The notes under the pieces: generated by a model | Databases searched by the model: none | What the model was told of the DNA's origin: nothing | Seen by the model: the letters and a program-made list of their open reading frames with translations, nothing else | In this document: one piece after another, positions 7,232-14,101 of the stretch | Position numbering within the stretch: the stretch's first letter is position 1 | Layout: each line of letters opens with the position of its first letter | Assembly: GCA_001817685.1 (NCBI GenBank) | Contig: MHIV01000010.1 | Location: 1 to 30,185 of the forward strand | Direction: 5' to 3' | Length of the DNA stretch: 30,185 bases | From: Candidatus Colwellbacteria bacterium RIFCSPHIGHO2_02_FULL_45_17 | GTDB taxonomy: Bacteria > Patescibacteriota > Minisyncoccia > UBA6257 > Colwellbacteraceae | Translations under genes and position numbers: made by a program

Positions 7232-7417
7232 ATGGCAAAGAAGTCTGTTATAGCAAGGTCAAAAAGAGAACCGAAGTATAGAACGAGAGGAGTGCGTCGC
7301 TGTTTTAGGTGTGGAAGGAAGCGTGGATATCAACGCGATTTTGATCTTTGTAGGATTTGCTTCAGAGAGCTTGCGAGCGAAGGTAAAATACCCGGAGTTA
7401 AGAAATCATCTTGGTAA
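7232..7417 (+). CDS. rpsZ: 30S ribosomal protein S14, zinc-binding type Z
   Basis: S14 (uS14) is a small protein of the 30S head. This is the short, 61-residue zinc-binding form, with CFRCGR at residues 24-29 and CRIC about 12 residues further, giving the CxxC-x12-CxxC arrangement. The core YRTRGVRRCFRCGRKRG and the terminal REL, GVKKSSW are typical of the type Z protein (also called rpsN in many genomes). It begins one base after the rplE stop and ends one base before the rpsH ATG. Confidence 0.97.
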   Translation: MAKKSVIARSKREPKYRTRGVRRCFRCGRKRGYQRDFDLCRICFRELASEGKIPGVKKSSW

Positions 7418-7418
7418 T

Positions 7419-7802
7419 ATGTATTGGGATTCAATCATAAGAGTTAAAAACGGACTAGAAAGAGGCTTTGAAAGAGTCAAGGTGCCTTATTCTAGCTTTG
7501 ATATGAACATCCTCGAACTATTAACAAAAGAAGGGTATATAGGAACCGTATCGCGAAAAGGTAGGGGTGTGAGGCGCATTATAGATATTAAACTCAAATA
7601 CGACAGCGAAGGTGAGCCCGCAATTAGGGGCGTCAAATTTGTAAGTCGTCCGTCTAGGCGTCTTTATTCAGGATATAGGAAGACCAAAACATCGAGACAA
7701 GGATCCGGACACTATATATTGTCCACTCCTGAGGGAATACTGACTGACAAAGAAGCACGCAAAAAGAAAGTCGGCGGACAGGTACTCTTCGAAATCTGGT
7801 AA
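7419..7802 (+). CDS. rpsH: 30S ribosomal protein S8
   Basis: S8 (uS8) is a primary 16S rRNA binder in the 30S platform and, in E. coli, the repressor of the spc operon. The ATG at 7419 gives 127 residues starting MYWDSIIRVKNG, which aligns to the usual DMLTRIRNG start; the earlier in-frame ATG at 7311 lies inside rpsZ and is rejected. The body shows VPYSSFDMNILELLTKEGYI, the ISRPSxRxY-like VSRPSRRLY motif, and the C-terminal ILSTPEGILTDKEARKKKVGG signature. It lies between rpsZ and rplF. Confidence 0.96.
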   Translation: MYWDSIIRVKNGLERGFERVKVPYSSFDMNILELLTKEGYIGTVSRKGRGVRRIIDIKLKYDSEGEPAIRGVKFVSRPSRRLYSGYRKTKTSRQGSGHYILSTPEGILTDKEARKKKVGGQVLFEIW

Positions 7803-7804
7803 TT

Positions 7805-8353
7805 ATGAGCAGAATAGGCATAAAACCAGTTGTAATACCCGAAGGAGTAACGGTTGATGTGAAAGAAAGCGAGGTTGAGATAAAAGGAAAGAACGCGACT
7901 TTGAACGTCCCTCTATTAAGAGGTATCTCGGTCACAATCGAAGATGGCACAGTGGTGTTTTCCCCATCCAATAAAACAAAACAGGTTTCAAGTAACTGGG
8001 GAACGATGAGAGCTCTTGTCGAAAATGCTGTTATAGGTGCGACTAAGAATTTTTCGAAAGATCTTATAGTCGAAGGCATAGGATACCGCGCAAGCGTTGA
8101 AGGAAATGATTTAATTCTTAATCTCGGACACTCACATCCAATTAAATTCCCGATACCAGTGGATATAGAAATTAAAATTGATAAAAACGTCATTACTATT
8201 TCGGGTGCGGACAAATCACGCGTTGGCGAAACCGCAGCGAAGATAAAAAGATTCAGAAAGCCTGAGCCGTATAAAGGCAAGGGAATCAGGTATAGTGACG
8301 AGATTATAAAGAGAAAGGCTGGCAAGAAAGCTGTCGGGTCGGAGGGAAAGTAG
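7805..8353 (+). CDS. rplF: 50S ribosomal protein L6
   Basis: L6 (uL6) is a two-domain protein near the GTPase-associated region of the 50S subunit. The 182-residue product begins MSRIGIKPVVIPEGV, has the linker WGTMRALVENAVIGATKNFSK around residues 65-85, then the second domain GIGYRASVEGNDLILNLGHSHP, and the C-terminal signature KIKRFRKPEPYKGKGIRY. It is full length with a short basic tail, and starts 2 bases after rpsH. Confidence 0.97.
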   Translation: MSRIGIKPVVIPEGVTVDVKESEVEIKGKNATLNVPLLRGISVTIEDGTVVFSPSNKTKQVSSNWGTMRALVENAVIGATKNFSKDLIVEGIGYRASVEGNDLILNLGHSHPIKFPIPVDIEIKIDKNVITISGADKSRVGETAAKIKRFRKPEPYKGKGIRYSDEIIKRKAGKKAVGSEGK

Positions 8354-8357
8354 AACT

Positions 8358-8708
8358 ATGACACCAAGAATCAAGCAAAACCGAGAGCAAAGAATAAGAC
8401 GCAGCCGTGCAAAAGCGTTCGGTACGTTGAAGAAACCGAGGCTGTCAGTATACAGAAGCAATAAAAATCTTAGCCTACAGTTGATTGATGACGAATCTGG
8501 GAAGACCATTGTGGCAGCATCAACAAGGGAATTAAAGAATGACAAAATGTCGAAAAGCGAACAGGCGCTTGCTGTTGGAGAACTACTTGCCAAGAAAGCG
8601 AAAGATGCAAAGATAACATCGGCTATTTTTGATAGGAGATTTTATAAATATCATGGTAGAGTCAAAGCAGTCGCGGAAGGAGCGCGACGCGGAGGCTTAA
8701 ATCTTTAA
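8358..8708 (+). CDS. rplR: 50S ribosomal protein L18
   Basis: L18 (uL18) binds 5S rRNA together with L5 in the central protuberance. The 116-residue product contains RRSRAKAFGTLKKPRLSVYRSNKNLSLQLIDDE in its expected N-terminal place, then GKTIVAASTRE, and the C-terminal FDRRFYKYHGRVKAVAEGARRGGL signature. Normal length. A GGAGG stands about 13 bases before the start, which is farther than usual for a ribosome-binding site. Confidence 0.96.
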   Translation: MTPRIKQNREQRIRRSRAKAFGTLKKPRLSVYRSNKNLSLQLIDDESGKTIVAASTRELKNDKMSKSEQALAVGELLAKKAKDAKITSAIFDRRFYKYHGRVKAVAEGARRGGLNL

Positions 8709-8709
8709 T

Positions 8710-9225
8710 ATGATAGACCGCAAACCCAGAAAAACCACTGATCGATTTAGAAAACAAGACGAGTATGAAGAGCAAGTACTTGATCTTAGGCGTGTGACGC
8801 GTGTCACTGCTGGTGGAAAAAGATTTCGATTCCGCGCTACGGTTGTCCTTGGAAATGGGAAAGGAAAAGTTGGTGTCGGAATCGGCAAGGGGCCAGATGT
8901 ACAAAAAGCCGTAGATAAAGCAAAGACGCAAGCCAAAAAAGATATTATAACTATAAAACTTAAGAACAATACAATTCCGCATCAAGTTGAAGCAAAGTTT
9001 AGTGCGGCAAGAGTATTAATAAAACCAGCAGCTGCGGGTCATGGCCTAATGGCGGGCGGCTCACCGCGTGTAGTTTTGAAGCTTGCTGGAGTAAAGGATG
9101 CTACAGCTAAATGCGTAGGGCGTACCAAAAACAAGCTTACTAATGCCCTTGCTGCGATTGAGGCCCTAAAACAATTGAAGAGCGACAACGACAGAAATAA
9201 AAACTCAAGCGGCGAAGAAGTATAA
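8710..9225 (+). CDS. rpsE: 30S ribosomal protein S5
   Basis: S5 (uS5) contributes to decoding accuracy and to the mRNA entry channel. The 171-residue product shows the N-terminal domain signature RRVTRVTAGGKRFRFRATVVLGNGKGKVGVGIGKGPDVQKAVDKA at about residues 27-71, and the C-terminal domain GHGLMAGGSPRVVLKLAGVKDATAK. A short acidic tail follows. In most bacteria rpmD (L30) comes next; here a 39-base gap leads directly to rplO. Confidence 0.97.
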   Translation: MIDRKPRKTTDRFRKQDEYEEQVLDLRRVTRVTAGGKRFRFRATVVLGNGKGKVGVGIGKGPDVQKAVDKAKTQAKKDIITIKLKNNTIPHQVEAKFSAARVLIKPAAAGHGLMAGGSPRVVLKLAGVKDATAKCVGRTKNKLTNALAAIEALKQLKSDNDRNKNSSGEEV

Positions 9226-9264
9226 GATACTAAAGAAACACTCGTTCCTCTCTACGATTTAAAT

Positions 9265-9513
9265 ATGCAACTACATGAATTAAAACCCACGACAGTAAAT
9301 AAAGGCAAAAAGCGCATCGGTCGCGGTGGTAAACGCGGCACATATTCTGGAAAGGGAATGAAGGGTCAAAAATCGCGCGCCGGTAGAAGAATTAGGCCTG
9401 CGATAAGAGACTTGATGCAAAGAACGCCAAAATTGCGCGGTGCCAAAAACCAGGCTTCGCGTTATAAGAGAACTAGGAAAGAAAAGAGAGCAAAAAGACA
9501 AAAGAATGCTTAA
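9265..9513 (+). CDS. rplO: 50S ribosomal protein L15, N-terminal half only
   Basis: L15 (uL15) is a late-assembling 50S protein. Only 82 residues are encoded, against about 144 in E. coli. The start MQLHELKPT, the basic loop KKRIGRGGKRGTYSGKGMKGQKSRAG, and the RPAIRDLMQRTPKLRG stretch are clearly L15. The sequence then turns into a Lys/Arg-rich tail, and the C-terminal globular domain is absent. The stop overlaps secY by 8 bases, so there is no room for the missing part and no sign of a frameshifted remnant. L30 is also absent just upstream. Confidence 0.88.
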   Translation: MQLHELKPTTVNKGKKRIGRGGKRGTYSGKGMKGQKSRAGRRIRPAIRDLMQRTPKLRGAKNQASRYKRTRKEKRAKRQKNA

Positions 9514-10783
9514 CTTCAAAAGAGGAGCAAAACTTTTCAAGTTAAAAGACTTGAGAAAAAGAGTGATAACAGTTGCGGTTATACTCGTTGCTTTTCGCAT
9601 TCTAGCAAATATCCCAATACCTGGCGTAGATAGCGAGGCGCTTATATCTTTCTTCTCCAGTAACCAGCTCTTGGGATTCTTGAACATTTTCTCTGGCGGC
9701 GCGCTTTCTAACTTATCAATCGCCATGTTAGGTCTCGGTCCATACATCACAGCGATCATTATCATGCAGCTCTTAACGATGATTTTTCCAAAATTGAAGT
9801 CTCTATACTATGAAGAGGGCGAACAAGGACGTTCAAAGTTTAACCGTTACTCTCGATATCTGACCGTTCCGCTTGCTGGTATGCAGGGTTATGGTTTTCT
9901 GAGGATCTTGGCCTCGCAGGGAATTCTGCCCAATCTTACACTCGCCTCGACACTCGTGAATGTTCTCATAATAGTCGCGGGATCTATGATCCTCGTATGG
10001 TTCGGTGAGCTCATAACTGAACAGAAAATGGGCAACGGAGTTTCACTTTTGATTTTCGCTGGTATCGTAAGTGGTATACCGCTATCCATGAGAAACGCAT
10101 TGCTCTCATATACGACGAGTCAGCTCCCGACTTTTCTAGCCTTTATAACGGTGGCATTACTCGTAATCGTTGGTATTGTCCTTGTGCATGAAGGTGAGAG
10201 AAAGGTGCCTATCTCCTATGCGAAGCGTGTGAGAGGAAACAAAATGTACGGAGGTGTATCTTCTTATTTGCCGTTCAGAGTGGGTCAGGCTGGCGTGATT
10301 CCAATTATTTTCGCGATTTCCCTCTTACTTTTTCCTCAATTCTTTGGTCAGATTATTGCCGGGTTCTCTCCGGGAATCGGCGCGACGATAAACGATTTTA
10401 CGACAGGGCTCCTAAACAATCAGGTTGTGTACGGCTTGATATATTTCACCCTAGTGTTCCTGTTCACGTATTTTTATATAGGGATAACGTTTGACCCAGA
10501 TGAAATTTCGAAAAACCTTCAACGAAGCGGTGGTTTCGTCCCTGGTATCAGGCCTGGCCAGCCGACTGCGGACTTTCTAAAAAGCATTGTCTCAAAAATC
10601 ACTTTCTTCGGAGGATTATTCCTCGGATTCATTGCGGTTCTTCCGACAATCACACAATCTGTCACAGGCACGCAGGCCTTAACTTTAGGTGGAACTTCAA
10701 TACTCATTGTAGTTGCTGTTGTGATAGAAACCGCTAAACAAATTGACGCTGAGTTAACAGTTCGTGAATACGAGGGGGTATAA
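9506..10783 (+). CDS. secY: Preprotein translocase subunit SecY
   Basis: SecY forms the protein-conducting channel of the Sec translocon in the inner membrane. The ATG at 9506 gives 425 residues beginning MLNFKRGAKLFKLKDLRKR; an upstream in-frame ATG at 9440 would add 22 residues inside rplO and is less likely. Landmarks are the first membrane helix followed by NIPIPGVD (plug region), GLGPYITAIIIMQLL in helix 2, the cytosolic loop with ERKVPISYAKR, and FDPDEISKNLQRSGGFVPGIRPG before the last helices. Ten membrane segments are apparent. Its TAA stop forms part of a TATAAT that may serve as the adk promoter. Confidence 0.97.
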   Translation: MLNFKRGAKLFKLKDLRKRVITVAVILVAFRILANIPIPGVDSEALISFFSSNQLLGFLNIFSGGALSNLSIAMLGLGPYITAIIIMQLLTMIFPKLKSLYYEEGEQGRSKFNRYSRYLTVPLAGMQGYGFLRILASQGILPNLTLASTLVNVLIIVAGSMILVWFGELITEQKMGNGVSLLIFAGIVSGIPLSMRNALLSYTTSQLPTFLAFITVALLVIVGIVLVHEGERKVPISYAKRVRGNKMYGGVSSYLPFRVGQAGVIPIIFAISLLLFPQFFGQIIAGFSPGIGATINDFTTGLLNNQVVYGLIYFTLVFLFTYFYIGITFDPDEISKNLQRSGGFVPGIRPGQPTADFLKSIVSKITFFGGLFLGFIAVLPTITQSVTGTQALTLGGTSILIVVAVVIETAKQIDAELTVREYEGV

Positions 10784-10784
10784 T
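10754..10784 (+). promoter_or_regulatory. Putative adk promoter overlapping the secY stop
   Basis: A perfect TATAAT occupies 10779-10784, with TTAACA at 10754-10759 as a possible -35 (19-base spacing, one mismatch to consensus). Six bases separate the hexamer from the adk ATG at 10791, so transcription would begin at or beside the start codon. The GTA-TAA end of secY supplies part of the hexamer, so a chance match cannot be excluded. A GAGGGGG lies at 10772-10778, 12 bases before the ATG, and could act as a weak Shine-Dalgarno on longer transcripts. Confidence 0.45.
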
Positions 10785-10790
10785 AAAGTC

Positions 10791-11450
10791 ATGCAGAAGT
10801 CCATTCACGTAATGGGTCCTCCTGGCTCCGGGAAAGGAACACAGGCAGACCTCGTCGCAGACTATCTTAATGCGATCCACTTCGATTCTGGAAGATATTT
10901 TGAGCGCCTCATAAAGGAGAATGATCCGTTGATGACCCCTGAACTTAGAAGGCAGTTTAACGAGGGAGAATTACTGGACCCGAGGATGTTTCTTGAGCTT
11001 GTGAGCAAGCGCATAGAGGCCATTGCAAACTCTGGGTTTAGCGTAGTTTTCAGCGGTCAGCCAAGGACTATTTTAGAAACCTTCGGAGATGAAAATTTGC
11101 ATGGTTTTATGGAAATTCTAAGCGGTCTATACGGTAAAGAGAACATTATTATGTTTAAGCTGATGATACCTGAGGAGGTGTCGATAGACAGAAATAGTAA
11201 CCGCCTAGTGTGTTCTATCTGTAAGAAAGGAAGTATAGTTCGTGACGCTAAGATGTGTTCCTTATGCGGCGGTGACTTGTACAAACGCACCCTAGATGAT
11301 CCAGAAGTAATAAAAACTAGATTAAAAGAATATAGCGAGCGCACAGAGCCGCTCTTTAAAATGTTGAAGGAGGGGGGGTTTAATGTAATCGAAATAGACG
11401 GCACACCGACACCAGCGGAAATTTTCAAGAATATACAAAAACATTTGTAG
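10791..11450 (+). CDS. adk: Adenylate kinase family protein with cysteine LID
   Basis: Adenylate kinase converts ATP plus AMP to two ADP. The ATG at 10791 gives 219 residues with the P-loop GPPGSGKGTQ at 9-18, a GQPRT at 89-93 in place of the usual GFPRT, and a LID segment with C141, C144, C156 and C159 that may hold a structural zinc. The C-terminal YSERTEPL matches the family. The AMP-binding segment reads FDSGRYFERL rather than the usual STGDLLR, so substrate preference could differ; a related nucleoside monophosphate kinase is possible. It sits between secY and map, the position adk has in many bacteria. Confidence 0.88.
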   Translation: MQKSIHVMGPPGSGKGTQADLVADYLNAIHFDSGRYFERLIKENDPLMTPELRRQFNEGELLDPRMFLELVSKRIEAIANSGFSVVFSGQPRTILETFGDENLHGFMEILSGLYGKENIIMFKLMIPEEVSIDRNSNRLVCSICKKGSIVRDAKMCSLCGGDLYKRTLDDPEVIKTRLKEYSERTEPLFKMLKEGGFNVIEIDGTPTPAEIFKNIQKHL

Positions 11451-12211
11451 TGGGAAAGTTTATTAAGTCCGAAAAGCAGATAGATAATATCAGGAAGTCT
11501 GGGATAATACTTTCTGCGACTCTCAAGGAGCTCGCGAAGCAAGTTAAGCCAGGGGTGAAACCCGTTGACTTAGATATGCTCGCTAGGGAATTAATCGAAA
11601 AAAAAGGAGGTACTCCAGCTTTTCTCGGTTACAAACCAGAAGGCGCCTTATACCCCTTTCCTTTTGCGCTTTGTGTATCGGTAAATGAAGTAATAGTCCA
11701 CGGCAGGCCGTCGGACAATCCCCTAAAAGAAGGAGACATAGTAACTTTGGATTTAGGTGTAGATTGGCAAGGCGGCATCAGCGACTCAGCGATTACAATT
11801 CCCGTTGGGAAGATAACAAAGGAAGCGCAACACTTAATAGAACTAACAAGTCGTGCATTGGATAAAGCAATCGACGAGGTCAAGCCCGGGAAAACGGTGG
11901 GGGATATTGGCCATGCGGTAGAGAAAACCGTAAGGCTTGGAGGATTGAACATAGTGGATGGTTTAACCGGCCACGGAGTTGGAGAGAAAGTTCACGAGGA
12001 CCCCGTTATTTACAATTTTGGAGAGCCAAACACGGGAATGGAACTCAAACCCGGGATGGTTATTGCGATTGAGCCGATGGTCTCTATGGGAGGAAAAGGG
12101 ATAAAACAACTCGCAGATGACAGCTTCGTAACCTCAGACGGAAGCCTGTCGGCGCAGTTCGAGCATACAGTCCTTGTTACCAGCGGCGGCAACGAAATTT
12201 TAACAAAATGA
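11450..12211 (+). CDS. map: Methionine aminopeptidase, type I
   Basis: This enzyme removes the initiator methionine from nascent proteins. It starts at a GTG that shares one base with the adk stop and has 253 residues in the pita-bread fold. The five metal ligands can be placed by alignment: D101, D112, H175 (in GHGVGEKVHEDP), E208 (IEPM) and E238 (QFEHT). There is no N-terminal zinc-finger extension. The adk-map pairing is the common bacterial arrangement, although infA and the rpsM-rpoA genes that often follow are not here. Confidence 0.96.
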   Translation: MGKFIKSEKQIDNIRKSGIILSATLKELAKQVKPGVKPVDLDMLARELIEKKGGTPAFLGYKPEGALYPFPFALCVSVNEVIVHGRPSDNPLKEGDIVTLDLGVDWQGGISDSAITIPVGKITKEAQHLIELTSRALDKAIDEVKPGKTVGDIGHAVEKTVRLGGLNIVDGLTGHGVGEKVHEDPVIYNFGEPNTGMELKPGMVIAIEPMVSMGGKGIKQLADDSFVTSDGSLSAQFEHTVLVTSGGNEILTK

Positions 12212-12765
12212 AGCGCATAGTTATAGCGGTCGTGGGACTTACGGGTTCTGGAAAGAGCGAAGCAGTAAGCCGTTTAGTTGAAAAGGGGTTCGTACGAATT
12301 GGTTTTAACGATATTTTATACATGGAGCTTGATATGCGCGGACTTTCGCACATCCAAAAAAATGAAAAACCGATTCGGGAGGAGTTAAGAACCAAGGAAG
12401 GTATGGGAGTTATGGCCGTCAGATCGCTTCCTCAAATTGATGTTATTTTGGAGAAAGGCGAAAATGTTGTAATAGAAAGTTTGTATAGCTGGTCGGAATA
12501 TAAAGTTATCAAAGAAAAGTATCAAAATGTCTTTAAGATTTTGGCGATTTACGCACCACCGGAAATAAGATACGAACGGTTGAGTAAAAGGGAAGTGCGT
12601 CCTCTAACTCACGAAGGCGCGAAGGCACGGGACTATGCGGAGATAGAAAATATTGAGAAGGCAGGCCCAATAGCCATAGCGGATTGGACAATAATAAACG
12701 TAGGCACAAAAGAGGAGCTGATAAACGACGTCGATAAACTAGTCGATGGTATAACTACGAGTTAA
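12208..12765 (+). CDS. P-loop kinase-like protein, UPF0200/dephospho-CoA-kinase-related
   Basis: The 185-residue product starts with a strand and P-loop GLTGSGKSE at 10-18. It then has a REELRTKEGMGVMAVRSLP segment, an NVVIESLYSWSEYKVIKEKY segment, and IYAPPEIRYERLSKRE, which look like the LID region of small nucleotide or CoA kinases. The overall layout resembles the UPF0200 family best known from archaea, and more distantly CoaE. Its substrate cannot be told from sequence. It overlaps map by four bases and its stop overlaps that of the convergent PEGA gene. Confidence 0.7.
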   Translation: MKRIVIAVVGLTGSGKSEAVSRLVEKGFVRIGFNDILYMELDMRGLSHIQKNEKPIREELRTKEGMGVMAVRSLPQIDVILEKGENVVIESLYSWSEYKVIKEKYQNVFKILAIYAPPEIRYERLSKREVRPLTHEGAKARDYAEIENIEKAGPIAIADWTIINVGTKEELINDVDKLVDGITTS

Positions 12766-14081
12766 AACTCGAGGCGCCACAAACCCGAATCGTTAGCATA
12801 GTAAAGCGATTCCCCGTCGCTGTCGTACGCAAAGTCACCGACATCCTCACTAATTGACACCTCGTTAGTTGGCAGAAAACTGTCTATCTCAACAAACCTC
12901 AAAATGTTATCCGAGGTTTTAATAAAGAGATGAGTGTTGCCAATATACCAGATGACTTTTTTGACAGGCGTATCTAGGGTAACAAGTGAGATTTCTTGTT
13001 TGCCTCTGTCGCCTTCCTCCCATTCAAAATCGTAAACGCTAGTTAGTCCTGTACTCTCAACGAATACCAAGAATCGTCCTCCTGGTGAAGCGTCAAAATA
13101 AGTCGCATCAGTAGACATAGTTGTTGTAGTCGCTTCTTTATTATCTATGGATAAGAGTTCTCCGTTATTCTCAAGGATGGTTATCTTCTTTGCGGAAGAA
13201 TCAGCATTCCACTGTAGAATATTTCCGGTCTCTCCGTCGTAAACAACAGTCTTGGTATCAAGAAGTAGATTGTATGCAAACATACCCGCATCATTTATCC
13301 AATAAACCTCGTTTTGAGAAACAATGAAGTCACTCGCAGACGAATCTATCTGGCTTACGAGAAGGCCCTCTGTATCAAGAGTGTAGATTGCACGTTCAGT
13401 AAGGACCACAAATCTTCGGTCGTCATAAGGGTACGGCTGGATTTTGACTATAGAAACAGCGCCCTGGAGAGCAAGCTGTGCTTCCTTCAAACTGTTGAAC
13501 ATCGCCGTGAGATTTACGGATGGATTTAGGTCAAATATATTGGACAAATAATAGTCTCCAGTGTCGCTATCTTTCGTAATCACAATCCCGTTTTCCGTAA
13601 AGTGAGCAATCTCGTTACCAGTTATAGATTCTCCATCAAATTCGATTGCACCACTTGATTCCGTGACAAATAAATCATTTGCAAAATAGAATCCATCAAC
13701 TTCATCGCGAATTTTCTCTCTATTTTGAGCTACAAGTACTACAGAATCAAAAATCGATACTGCGCTGTGTTTTACATCAATATTCTTCTTCCATTCGCTG
13801 TAATCCGCGAGGTTAATAACCAACTGATACTCTCCAGGTCGCAAGTCATCTATCAGTGTACCAGTGTCTAATATGCCAGCCTCGTTTTTAATCTGTTCGC
13901 CATCGAGTCTTATTTCGACATCGACTGGGTTGCTCTTCACATAAATTCCACCGGTTTCCTGTATCAATTTATTCTCGAAATCTATGCGAAACCCCATGGC
14001 GTAAAAAATAACCAGAGCCGCCGCAATGAGGAAAAAAAGCAGTGAAGAATAGAATAATAGCCGCCTGGTTTTAAGAGTCAT
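12762..14081 (-). CDS. Membrane-anchored PEGA-domain protein
   Basis: The 439-residue product has a basic N-terminus and one membrane helix at about residues 7-29. A PEGA-like domain follows at 44-110 (VKSNPVDVEIRLDGEQI, then DDLRPGEYQLVI), a small beta module found in surface proteins. The remaining 300 residues contain repeated blade-like strands (SGRFLVFV-type, RFVVLTERAIYTLD, GESLYYANDSGLWRLEF), suggesting an extracytoplasmic beta-propeller. No enzymatic motif was recognised. It is the only minus-strand gene here, divergent from murA over 20 bases. Position next to murA suggests an envelope role, which is inference. Confidence 0.8.
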   Translation of the reverse strand: MTLKTRRLLFYSSLLFFLIAAALVIFYAMGFRIDFENKLIQETGGIYVKSNPVDVEIRLDGEQIKNEAGILDTGTLIDDLRPGEYQLVINLADYSEWKKNIDVKHSAVSIFDSVVLVAQNREKIRDEVDGFYFANDLFVTESSGAIEFDGESITGNEIAHFTENGIVITKDSDTGDYYLSNIFDLNPSVNLTAMFNSLKEAQLALQGAVSIVKIQPYPYDDRRFVVLTERAIYTLDTEGLLVSQIDSSASDFIVSQNEVYWINDAGMFAYNLLLDTKTVVYDGETGNILQWNADSSAKKITILENNGELLSIDNKEATTTTMSTDATYFDASPGGRFLVFVESTGLTSVYDFEWEEGDRGKQEISLVTLDTPVKKVIWYIGNTHLFIKTSDNILRFVEIDSFLPTNEVSISEDVGDFAYDSDGESLYYANDSGLWRLEF

Positions 14082-14088
14082 TATCCCA

Positions 14089-14094
14089 TATACT
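14089..14094 (+). promoter_or_regulatory. Putative -10 element of murA
   Basis: TATACT lies seven bases before the murA GTG at 14102, so the predicted start of transcription coincides with the start codon. No good -35 hexamer stands 16-18 bases upstream, and an AGGA only one base before the GTG is too close to act as a Shine-Dalgarno. The 20-base gap also has to serve the divergent PEGA gene, for which TAGTAT (minus strand, 14090-14095) is a candidate -10. Confidence 0.35.
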
Positions 14095-14101
14095 AAAGGA
14101 C

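Noticed and set aside
7311..7418. Upstream extension of S8 to 7311
   Set aside because: It would run through rpsZ; the residues before 7419 do not resemble S8.
9265..9600. Frameshifted remainder of L15 after 9513
   Set aside because: The other frames downstream encode SecY from 9506 on; no L15-like C-terminal sequence was seen.
12758..12771. Palindrome CGAGTTAAAACTCG across the convergent stops
   Set aside because: Two-base loop and no T-run; more likely chance at the overlapping stop codons than a bidirectional terminator.
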